Shown here piece after piece: positions 1 to 5,454 of a stretch of 5,454 bases of DNA. The first letter of the stretch is position 1. Each line of letters starts with the position of its first letter. The position numbers and the translations under genes are program-made. The stretch is from Ruminococcaceae bacterium UBA4306 (GTDB lineage Bacteria > Bacillota > Clostridia > Oscillospirales > Acutalibacteraceae): positions 17,639 through 23,092 of the forward strand of contig DGUQ01000195.1 of the NCBI GenBank assembly GCA_002394725.1, written 5' to 3'. The notes under the pieces were generated by a model. The model ran no database searches. It was given only the letters and a program-made list of their open reading frames with translations, and was not told the origin of the DNA.

Positions 1-3
1 TTG

Positions 4-12
4 TGCTATACT
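4..12 (+). promoter_or_regulatory. Probable extended -10 promoter element of the operon
   Basis: TGC followed directly by TATACT at 7-12 matches an extended -10 (TGn-TATAAT) of a housekeeping sigma-factor promoter with one mismatch in the hexamer. It is the best -10 candidate before the first gene and would start transcription near positions 18-20. The -35 region lies outside the window, so it cannot be judged. Position relative to the operon and to the adjacent palindrome supports the call; no start-site data are available. Confidence 0.5.
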
Positions 13-19
13 GCATAAG

Positions 20-37
20 AGTTAGCGATAGCTAACT
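20..37. promoter_or_regulatory. Perfect inverted repeat, candidate operator at the transcription start
   Basis: AGTTAGC and GCTAACT form perfect 7-bp arms around a GATA spacer. The repeat begins about 8 bases after the -10 hexamer, so a protein bound here would cover the transcription start, a typical repressor position. The TTAG/CTAA half-sites recall those of DtxR/IdeR-type metalloregulators, whose consensus TTAGGTTAGSCTAACCTAA contains GTTAG and CTAAC, but the spacing here differs (TTAG-N6-CTAA). A metal-responsive regulator is therefore an inference, strengthened by the ZIP transporter in the same operon. It could instead act as a small hairpin at the mRNA 5' end; there is no T-run after it, so it is not a terminator. 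Confidence 0.55.
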
Positions 38-53
38 ACGACAACATATGACG

Positions 54-59
54 AAAGGA
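54..59 (+). promoter_or_regulatory. Ribosome-binding site that selects the TTG start of the first ABC gene
   Basis: AAAGGA ends nine bases before the TTG at 69-71. The nearby ATG codons at 48, 59 and 62 all run into a stop within a few codons, so this Shine-Dalgarno sequence points to TTG as initiator. The next in-frame ATG, at 108, lacks a comparable site and would remove the conserved-looking basic N-terminus. Confidence 0.7.
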
Positions 60-68
60 TGATGTGAT

Positions 69-1874
69 TTGCATAAAGAAAAGAAAAAATCCCCACTGTC
101 GCGGTTGATGGAATACACAGGGAATTATCGGGGGTTGCTATACTCCGGACTGTTCCTTTCGGCAATCTCGATGGTGCTCGGAATGGCGCCGTATATCTGT
201 ATCTGGCTGGTGATACGCGATCTGGTATCCGTTGCGCCGAACTGGACTCAGGCGACCGAAATCGCTCAATACGGCTGGATGGCATTTGCGTTTGCTGTCG
301 GAGGAATCCTGATCTACTTCTTTGCGCTGATGTGTACGCATTTAGCGGCGTTTCGAACCGCGTCAAATATCCGCAAGCGCGGCATGGCGCACCTGATGAA
401 AACACCGCTCGGTTTTTTTGACAATAACGCTTCCGGACTGCTGCGTAATCGCTTGGACGGCGCTGCGTCTGAAACCGAAACGCTTCTCGCCCATAATCTC
501 GCCGATATTGTCGGCACGGTCGCGATGTTCATCGCTATGCTCGTGCTGATGTTCGTATTCGATTGGCGCATGGGCGCGGCCTGCCTTTTGGCGGCGGTTA
601 TTTCGGTAATTTCTATGTTTACGATGATGGGCGGTAAAAACGCAAAGCTGATGCAGGAGTATCAGGCAGCGCAAGATACGATGAGTAAGGCGGGTACCGA
701 ATATGTGCGCGGTATCCCGGTCGTTAAGGTGTTCCAGCAGACCGTTTATTCCTTCAAGGCTTTCAAGCAGGCGATTGAGGATTACAGCGAGAAAGCGGAA
801 AAATACACCGACGGCGTGTGTCGTATGCCGCAGTCGGTCAATCTGACCTTTACCGAGGGAGCGTTTGTTTTCCTGATTCCCGTAGCGCTGTTCTTAGCAC
901 CGTCCGCACTCAACTCGGGCAATTTCGCGGGCTTTGTGACGAACTTTGCTTTCTATGCCGTGTTCTCGGCGATCATCTCCACCGCGCTTGCGAAGATCAT
1001 GTTCGCCGCGAGCGGTTCGATGTTAGCACAAACAGCGTTAAAAAGAATTGATACCGTAATGAACGCGCCTGTTCTTGAAATCACGGAGAATCCGAAGACG
1101 CCGAACGGAAACAAGGTAGAATTCAACGATGTTTCCTTCACCTATGAGGGTGCTGATCTCCCCGCGCTCAGCCACGTATCCTTTGTCGCGGAATCGGGAC
1201 AGACGGTCGCGCTGGTAGGTCCCTCCGGCGGCGGTAAAACAACTGCCGCAAGCTTGATACCGCGCTTCTGGGATGTGTCCGAGGGAGCGGTCAAGGTAGG
1301 CGGGATCGATGTACGTGAGGTCGATCCCCATGTGCTGATGGATCATATCGCCTTCGTGTTCCAGAACAATCGTCTGTTCAAGACCTCTATCATCGAAAAT
1401 GTCCGTGCGGCGCGTCCCGGCGCTTCAAGAGAAGAAGTACAAAAGGCACTTGAAGCGGCACAGTGCATGGATATTATCAATAAGCTGCCAAACGGAATGG
1501 ATACCGTTATCGGCAGTGAAGGAACCTATCTTTCCGGCGGTGAACAGCAGCGTATCGCGCTGGCGCGCGCGATCTTAAAGGATGCGCCGATCGTCGTACT
1601 GGATGAGGCGACTGCTTTTGCCGATCCCGAAAATGAGGCGCTGATCCAAAAGGCGTTCGCGACCTTGACCAAGGGCAAGACCGTCATCATGATCGCGCAT
1701 CGTCTTTCGACTGTTACCCGAGCGGATAAGATCATCGTGCTGGACGGCGGTCAGGTCGCCGAAGAAGGCACACATGAAGAATTGATAGAAAAGAGCGGCT
1801 TATACGCGCATATGTGGAACGAATATAACCAAGCCGCAAAATGGAAGATCCAAAACGAAACGGAGGTGAGATAA
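69..1874 (+). CDS. ABC half-transporter (exporter fold, permease plus ATPase), subunit 1 of a heterodimer
   Basis: A 601-aa membrane protein with an N-terminal six-helix domain fused to an ATP-binding domain, the usual size for an ABCB-type half-transporter. Hydrophobic segments lie near residues 23-48, 66-92, 146-165, 167-187, 258-278 and 286-313. The ATPase part (about 348-590) has the aromatic Y359, Walker A GPSGGGKT (384-391), Q-loop Q432, signature LSGGEQQR (488-495), Walker B ending in D512 with catalytic E513, and switch H544, so it should hydrolyse ATP. The D-loop reads AFADPENE instead of the commoner SALD form. My recollection is that this is frequent in the YbtP/IrtA-type siderophore importers, but I cannot check it. 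Translation starts at TTG, chosen by the AAAGGA site. The stop TAA overlaps the next ATG by one base, so the two subunits are probably translationally coupled. Direction and substrate are not determined by the sequence; a multidrug or peptide exporter is the alternative. Confidence 0.93.
   Translation: MHKEKKKSPLSRLMEYTGNYRGLLYSGLFLSAISMVLGMAPYICIWLVIRDLVSVAPNWTQATEIAQYGWMAFAFAVGGILIYFFALMCTHLAAFRTASNIRKRGMAHLMKTPLGFFDNNASGLLRNRLDGAASETETLLAHNLADIVGTVAMFIAMLVLMFVFDWRMGAACLLAAVISVISMFTMMGGKNAKLMQEYQAAQDTMSKAGTEYVRGIPVVKVFQQTVYSFKAFKQAIEDYSEKAEKYTDGVCRMPQSVNLTFTEGAFVFLIPVALFLAPSALNSGNFAGFVTNFAFYAVFSAIISTALAKIMFAASGSMLAQTALKRIDTVMNAPVLEITENPKTPNGNKVEFNDVSFTYEGADLPALSHVSFVAESGQTVALVGPSGGGKTTAASLIPRFWDVSEGAVKVGGIDVREVDPHVLMDHIAFVFQNNRLFKTSIIENVRAARPGASREEVQKALEAAQCMDIINKLPNGMDTVIGSEGTYLSGGEQQRIALARAILKDAPIVVLDEATAFADPENEALIQKAFATLTKGKTVIMIAHRLSTVTRADKIIVLDGGQVAEEGTHEELIEKSGLYAHMWNEYNQAAKWKIQNETEVR
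1862..1869 (+). promoter_or_regulatory. Ribosome-binding site fixing the start of the second ABC gene
   Basis: GGAGGTGA lies four bases before the ATG at 1874 and inside the last codons of the preceding gene. It favours this ATG over the in-frame ATG at 1841, which has no comparable site and would lengthen the overlap to 34 bases. Confidence 0.8.
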
Positions 1875-3634
1875 TGTTCGGCGATAAATTCAAGCGCAAA
1901 TACGCACTGTCCGATAAAGGCGTACACAACACCAAGATGGGTATGCTGTGGACGATCGTTGTCAACCTGTTGATGATGGGTGGTATGGGACTGCTGTACT
2001 TTATGATGCAGAGCTTTATCTCAACGCTCACCGAGGGAGGACCTCTCCCGAACACATGGCTGTATATCGGGCTGACGGCGCTCTTTGTGATCCTCTCTCT
2101 GATCGTGCATTTGTTACAGTATCACGCTACCTACGGTCTTGTTTACGGTGAAGTCAAGAACATGCGAATCGGGTTGGCAGAACGGCTGAGAAAGCTTCCG
2201 CTCGGATACTTCGGCAAGCGTGATCTTGCCGATCTGACCGAGACCATCATGGGCGACGTTAACCGTATGGAGCACGTCTGGTCTCATGTTATGGGATATC
2301 TTTACGGTTCGTATGTATCGACTGGTGTCATTGCCGTTGTGCTCTTGATCTATGACTGGCGATTGGCACTCGCGGCGCTGTGGGGCGTACCCGTGGCGTT
2401 TCTGTTGCTGTTCGGAAGCCGTAAGATGGCAAAGAAGAATTCCGAAATCTCCAAGCAGGCGGCGGTCAAGGTTTCGGACAGCATTCAGGAAACGATCGAA
2501 AACATCCGTGAGATCCGTGCCGTCAACGGAGAAAAACATCACCTTGACGAGTTGAACGGTAAGATCGATCAGCATGAGAAAACCCTCCTGCGCGGAGAAT
2601 TCGCCACCGGTATTTTTGTCAACGCCGCAAGCGTTATCATGCGCCTCGGAATTGCGACAACCATTCTTGTCGGCGCGGGTTTGATTCTTTCCGGACAGAT
2701 CGACTTTATGCTGTTCTTTATGTTCCTTCTGGTGATCACCCGCATTTACGCGCCGTTTGACCAGAGCCTTGCGCTGATTGCGGAGGTATTCATGTCCGAG
2801 GTATCGGCGAACCGTTTGATGGAGATCTACGATACGCCTGTCGCCGAAGGCGCGGATAGCTTTGCCCCCGACGGTCACGATATTGTATTTGAGAACGTCG
2901 GTTTTGCATATGATAACGAGCAGGTGCTCAAGGGCGTCAGCTTCACCGCCAAAGAAGGCGAGGTCACTGCCCTTGTCGGACCCTCCGGCTCAGGCAAGAG
3001 TACCTGCGCCCGACTTGCGGCAAGGCTGTGGGATATCACGAACGGAACGATCCGCGTCGGAGGCGTCAATATCAATACGGTCGATCCCGAAACCCTTCTC
3101 AGCGACTATTCGATGGTCTTTCAGGATGTTGTGCTGTTTGACGATACCGTCATGGAGAATATCCGTTTGGGCAGACACGGCGCGACGGATGAAGAGGTAA
3201 TAGAAGCGGCGAAGGCGGCGAACTGCGACGAGTTCGTGGAAAAACTGCCGAACGGTTATGATACACAGATCGGCGAGAACGGCGCGAAGCTCAGCGGCGG
3301 AGAACGCCAGCGCATTTCAATCGCCCGTGCGCTCCTGAAAAACGCCCCGATCGTTTTGCTTGACGAGGCGACTGCTTCTCTTGATGTGGAGAATGAAACA
3401 AAGGTGCAGGGCGCGCTGTCCAAACTGTTGCAGAATAAAACCGTTCTTGTTATCGCCCACCGTATGCGCACGGTCGAGGCAGCGGATAAGATCGTTGTAT
3501 TAAAGGACGGTATGGTGGCGGAGCAGGGCAAGCCGGAGGACTTGATGAATACCGGCGGAGAATTCGCTAAAATGGTGAACCTGCAGAGCGAGAGTGCGAA
3601 ATGGGCAGTCTCTAATGTGACTGCAATTATATGA
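1874..3634 (+). CDS. ABC half-transporter (exporter fold, permease plus ATPase), subunit 2 of a heterodimer
   Basis: A 586-aa half-transporter, homologous in layout to the preceding gene but clearly divergent, which fits a heterodimeric pair. Membrane segments lie near residues 22-46, 62-84, 140-160, 163-182, 248-273 and 276-296. The ATPase domain (about 336-575) shows Y346, Walker A GPSGSGKS (369-376), Q417, signature LSGGERQR (473-480), Walker B with D497 and catalytic E498, D-loop SLD (502-504) and switch H529. Both composite ATP sites of the dimer therefore look competent, unlike heterodimeric exporters with one degenerate site. The start at ATG 1874 is set by GGAGGTGA and by the overlapping TAATG. 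An alternative start at 1841 adds 11 residues that read as the tail of the upstream gene in another frame. Together with the ZIP gene downstream, a role in metal-chelate uptake (YbtQ/IrtB-like) is plausible but inferred; export of a peptide or drug cannot be excluded. Confidence 0.93.
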   Translation: MFGDKFKRKYALSDKGVHNTKMGMLWTIVVNLLMMGGMGLLYFMMQSFISTLTEGGPLPNTWLYIGLTALFVILSLIVHLLQYHATYGLVYGEVKNMRIGLAERLRKLPLGYFGKRDLADLTETIMGDVNRMEHVWSHVMGYLYGSYVSTGVIAVVLLIYDWRLALAALWGVPVAFLLLFGSRKMAKKNSEISKQAAVKVSDSIQETIENIREIRAVNGEKHHLDELNGKIDQHEKTLLRGEFATGIFVNAASVIMRLGIATTILVGAGLILSGQIDFMLFFMFLLVITRIYAPFDQSLALIAEVFMSEVSANRLMEIYDTPVAEGADSFAPDGHDIVFENVGFAYDNEQVLKGVSFTAKEGEVTALVGPSGSGKSTCARLAARLWDITNGTIRVGGVNINTVDPETLLSDYSMVFQDVVLFDDTVMENIRLGRHGATDEEVIEAAKAANCDEFVEKLPNGYDTQIGENGAKLSGGERQRISIARALLKNAPIVLLDEATASLDVENETKVQGALSKLLQNKTVLVIAHRMRTVEAADKIVVLKDGMVAEQGKPEDLMNTGGEFAKMVNLQSESAKWAVSNVTAII

Positions 3635-3650
3635 AGGGAGGAAGATCAAA

Positions 3651-4274
3651 ATGGGGCTTTTTAAGAAATATGTCAATCAAACGAGAAAGCCGCAGGGCTT
3701 CCTCGGGAAAATGATGATAGGCGGTATGAACGGAGGACACGCCAAGCTCGCCGACTGGGGTATGTCGTATCTCACTATCGCCGAGCCCTCGCATATCGCG
3801 GAGCTCGGCTGCGGCGGCGGAAGGAATACCGGCGAACTGCTCAAACAATATCCGTCCGCCAAGGTGACGGCGCTGGACTATTCCGAGCTGTCTGTGGAGA
3901 AAACGAAGGATTATAACAAGGATATGATCGCGTCGGGCAGATGCAAGGTCGTGCAGGGTAACGTAGCTCAGCTTCCGTTCTCAGACGGTGAGTTCGAGCT
4001 CGCAACGGCGTTCGAAACGGTCTATTTCTGGCCGGGGCTCGAGCACTGCTTTGCCGAGGTCTGCCGCGTGTTGAAGAAGGGCGGCACCTTCCTCATCTGC
4101 AACGAGTCCGACGGCACGGACGAAACGAGCCTGAAATTCGAGAAGATCATCGAGGGGATGAAATGCTATACATCAGAGCAGCTTGAAAAGGCATTGAGAA
4201 CGGCAAGCTTCTCAGATGTCAATGCTGTTCATCACCCGGAAAAGCCGTGGATCACGGTCATTGCAAAGAAATAA
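3651..4274 (+). CDS. Class I SAM-dependent methyltransferase, substrate unknown
   Basis: A 207-aa soluble protein of the Methyltransf_11/UbiE-like Rossmann type. It has SAM-binding motif I ELGCGGG (51-57), the acidic ribose-binding position in ALDYSE (D76), a motif with GNVAQLPF (103-110), the stretch FETVYFW (121-127) where motif IV residues lie, and the post-motif LKKGGTFLI (141-149). The N-terminus (KYVNQTRKPQGFLGKMM) with GHAKLADWG precedes the fold and probably helps form the substrate pocket. No membrane segment or signal peptide is seen. It starts 16 bases after the second ABC gene behind AAGGGAGGA, so it is co-transcribed with it. The context suggests that it acts on the ABC substrate, on a chelator or on a cell component linked to metal handling, but no biosynthetic genes are present in the window. 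Its substrate (small molecule or other) cannot be read from the sequence. Confidence 0.88.
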   Translation: MGLFKKYVNQTRKPQGFLGKMMIGGMNGGHAKLADWGMSYLTIAEPSHIAELGCGGGRNTGELLKQYPSAKVTALDYSELSVEKTKDYNKDMIASGRCKVVQGNVAQLPFSDGEFELATAFETVYFWPGLEHCFAEVCRVLKKGGTFLICNESDGTDETSLKFEKIIEGMKCYTSEQLEKALRTASFSDVNAVHHPEKPWITVIAKK

Positions 4275-4285
4275 CAGAGTTTGCG

Positions 4286-4295
4286 AGAGGGGTGA
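4286..4295 (+). promoter_or_regulatory. Ribosome-binding site fixing the ZIP gene start
   Basis: AGAGGGGTGA lies just before ATG 4300 (four bases after the last A, seven after AGGGG). It favours this start over the in-frame ATG at 4216, which lies inside the methyltransferase gene and would add 28 polar, arginine-rich residues without a ribosome site. Confidence 0.7.
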
Positions 4296-4299
4296 TTGG

Positions 4300-5082
4300 A
4301 TGACCATGTCTGTGATATTAGGTTTAATGATCCCGTTCATCGGTACGACGCTCGGGTCTGCCGCCGTATTCTTTATGAAGCGCTCACTGAGCGTGAATGT
4401 GTCGAAGGCGCTGACGGGCTTTGCGGCGGGCGTGATGACGGCGGCGAGCGTATGGAGCCTGATCATCCCCGCGATCGAGCAGTCGGAGCCGATGGGGAAG
4501 TGGTCGTTCCTGCCTGCGTTTATCGGGTTCTGGCTGGGTGTGGGATTCTTGCTCTTGCTCGACCACGTGATCCCGCATCTGCACATCAATGAAGAAAAGG
4601 CAGAGGGCCCGAAAAGCAAGCTGGCGCGCACCACGATGATGGTGCTTGCTGTCACACTGCATAATATCCCCGAGGGCATGGCGGTTGGGGTGGTGTACGC
4701 GGGGCTGATATCCGGCTCCGCTGAGATCAGCGCAGGCGGCGCGTTGGCGCTCTCACTGGGTATCGCGATCCAGAACTTCCCCGAGGGAGCGATCATCTCC
4801 ATGCCGCTCCACGCGCAGGGACAGTCCAAAGGAAAAGCCTTTTTGAACGGAACATTGTCGGGCGCGGTAGAACCGATCTTCGGCGCGCTGACGGTGTTGT
4901 TCGCGGGCTTGATCGTCCCCGCCATGCCGTACCTGCTGTCGTTTGCCGCAGGCGCAATGATGTATGTGGTCGTAGAGGAACTGATCCCCGAGATGGCACA
5001 GGGCGAGCATTCGCATATCGGCGTGCTGCTCTTTGCGGTGGGCTTCACCGTGATGATGGCGCTGGATGTCGCGTTAGGATAA
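4300..5082 (+). CDS. ZIP-family divalent metal transporter (ZupT/GufA-like)
   Basis: A 260-aa polytopic membrane protein of the ZIP family, which typically carries Zn2+, Fe2+ or Mn2+ into the cytoplasm; its length is normal for bacterial members. About eight hydrophobic segments are visible. The diagnostic metal-site motifs are present: HNIPEG in TM4 (121-126, with H121, N122, E125) and QNFPEG in TM5 (158-163, with Q158, N159, E162). E190 in AVEPIFG matches the position of a further metal-site glutamate in TM6. The TM3-TM4 loop is short but carries DHVIPHLH (88-95), a possible histidine-rich metal-sensing or binding loop, and another EHSH cluster lies at 236-239. ATG 4300 is chosen from the AGAGGGGTGA site; ATG 4306 two codons on is possible. 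It follows the methyltransferase by 25 bases and is probably in the same operon. Which metal is moved is not shown by the sequence. Confidence 0.93.
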   Translation: MTMSVILGLMIPFIGTTLGSAAVFFMKRSLSVNVSKALTGFAAGVMTAASVWSLIIPAIEQSEPMGKWSFLPAFIGFWLGVGFLLLLDHVIPHLHINEEKAEGPKSKLARTTMMVLAVTLHNIPEGMAVGVVYAGLISGSAEISAGGALALSLGIAIQNFPEGAIISMPLHAQGQSKGKAFLNGTLSGAVEPIFGALTVLFAGLIVPAMPYLLSFAAGAMMYVVVEELIPEMAQGEHSHIGVLLFAVGFTVMMALDVALG

Positions 5083-5093
5083 AGAGTGTTAAA

Positions 5094-5261
5094 ATGAAGT
5101 ACGGAATGATCGTCGGATTCATCAAATTCGCATTCGCCAAAACGGCGTTCGATTATATTGAAAAAGAGATCCCCGGGATCAAAATGGCGACGTATAAACC
5201 TCGCGCACTCAGGGAGTATAGAGCGATCGTCGAGAGGACGCCCGGTATCGGCAGCATGTAG
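5094..5261 (+). CDS. Small basic protein of unknown function (55 aa), last gene of the operon
   Basis: An ATG-initiated 55-codon frame beginning 11 bases after the ZIP stop and ending two bases before the terminator hairpin. Nearly the whole interval between ZIP stop and terminator is therefore open, and codon choice (many ATC, GTC, GCG, CCC) resembles the neighbours. I do not recognise the family. The N-terminal part (residues 4-22, GMIVGFIKFAFAKTAFDYI) looks like an amphipathic or weakly hydrophobic helix. The C-terminal half is basic (YKPRALREYRAIVERT) and ends in TPGIGSM; net charge is about +5. There are no Cys or His residues, so it is not an obvious metal-binding peptide. The ribosome site (AAAGAGTG at 5081-5088) is weak; coupling to the ZIP gene is possible. 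It could also be a remnant of a longer gene, though no decayed flank is visible. Confidence 0.6.
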   Translation: MKYGMIVGFIKFAFAKTAFDYIEKEIPGIKMATYKPRALREYRAIVERTPGIGSM

Positions 5262-5263
5262 GA

Positions 5264-5301
5264 AAAAAGGCTTCGGAGGACGAAATTTCCGAAGCCTTTT
5301 T
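5264..5301. terminator. Bidirectional intrinsic terminator between the operon and eno
   Basis: GGCTTCGGA (5269-5277) pairs with TCCGAAGCC (5288-5296) around a ten-base loop, and the stem is flanked by an A-run (5263-5268) and a T-run (5297-5301). Read rightward it ends the operon, with a U-tract after the stem. Read leftward the A-run becomes a U-tract after the same stem, so it can also end eno, whose stop codon lies 19 bases to the right. Confidence 0.9.
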
Positions 5302-5320
5302 GTGATATTAAGGATTAGTA

Positions 5321-5454
<134 letters not shown>

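Noticed and set aside
20..37. Inverted repeat read as a transcription attenuator or riboswitch
   Set aside because: No T-run follows and there is no room in the roughly 50-base leader for an aptamer or competing stems; an operator or 5' stabilising hairpin is simpler.
22..50. Possible second promoter with TTAGCG as -35 and CATATG as -10 at 17-base spacing
   Set aside because: Each hexamer matches only three of six consensus bases, and it would place the start within or after the ribosome site of the first gene.
1584..1640. Apparent degenerate ATPase site because of the FADP D-loop in the first ABC protein
   Set aside because: The D-loop aspartate (D519), Walker B glutamate and switch histidine are all present, so it is a variant rather than a lost site.
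1841..1873. Upstream in-frame ATG that would extend the second ABC protein by 11 residues
   Set aside because: It has no ribosome site and overlaps the previous gene by 34 bases, whereas ATG 1874 has GGAGGTGA at a good distance and forms a classic TAATG stop-start overlap.
2114..2878. Long open frame (254 codons) antisense to the second ABC gene
   Set aside because: It lies wholly opposite a gene with complete ABC motifs, and its translation shows no recognisable domain and a His/Arg/Asp-rich composition typical of shadow frames.
4216..4299. Upstream in-frame ATG that would extend the ZIP protein by 28 residues
   Set aside because: The extra residues are polar and arginine-rich, overlap the methyltransferase coding region and lack a ribosome site; ZIP proteins normally begin close to the first membrane helix, as from ATG 4300.
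4212..5048. Long open frame (278 codons) antisense to the ZIP gene
   Set aside because: It mirrors the ZIP coding strand, is rich in Pro, Ser and Ala as expected for the complement, and has no motif or ribosome context of its own.

Overview
The window looks like a chromosomal segment from a Gram-positive anaerobe, most plausibly a gut-type Clostridia (Oscillospiraceae/Ruminococcaceae-like). The grounds are moderate GC, strong GGAGG-type Shine-Dalgarno sites, a TTG start, tight operon packing, and the character of the ABC-exporter-fold, methyltransferase, ZIP and enolase proteins. The genus cannot be fixed from the sequence alone.

Layout: positions 1-68 hold a promoter-like extended -10 (TGC-TATACT), a perfect inverted repeat AGTTAGC-GATA-GCTAACT at the expected transcription start, and a ribosome-binding site. 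They lead into a five-gene plus-strand operon: (1) a 601-aa ABC half-transporter (69-1874, TTG start); (2) a second, non-identical 586-aa half-transporter (1874-3634) whose ATG shares one base with the previous stop; (3) a 207-aa class I SAM-dependent methyltransferase (3651-4274); (4) a 260-aa ZIP-family metal transporter (4300-5082); (5) a 55-aa basic protein of unknown function (5094-5261). A strong hairpin with a T-run on each strand (5264-5301) follows. Then comes the C-terminal end of enolase (eno) on the minus strand, running off the right edge. There is no gene-free stretch longer than about 70 bases.

How the genes may work together: the two half-transporters each carry all ATPase motifs and almost certainly form a heterodimer. 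Co-transcription with a ZIP-type divalent-metal transporter, behind a TTAG/CTAA palindrome reminiscent of DtxR-family operator half-sites, suggests a metal-responsive uptake operon. In that reading the ABC pair would be an exporter-fold importer of a metal chelate (YbtPQ/IrtAB-like) rather than a drug exporter. This is inference: the substrate, the direction of transport, the regulator and the role of the methyltransferase are not shown by the sequence. The methyltransferase and the terminal 55-aa ORF are the least explained parts.
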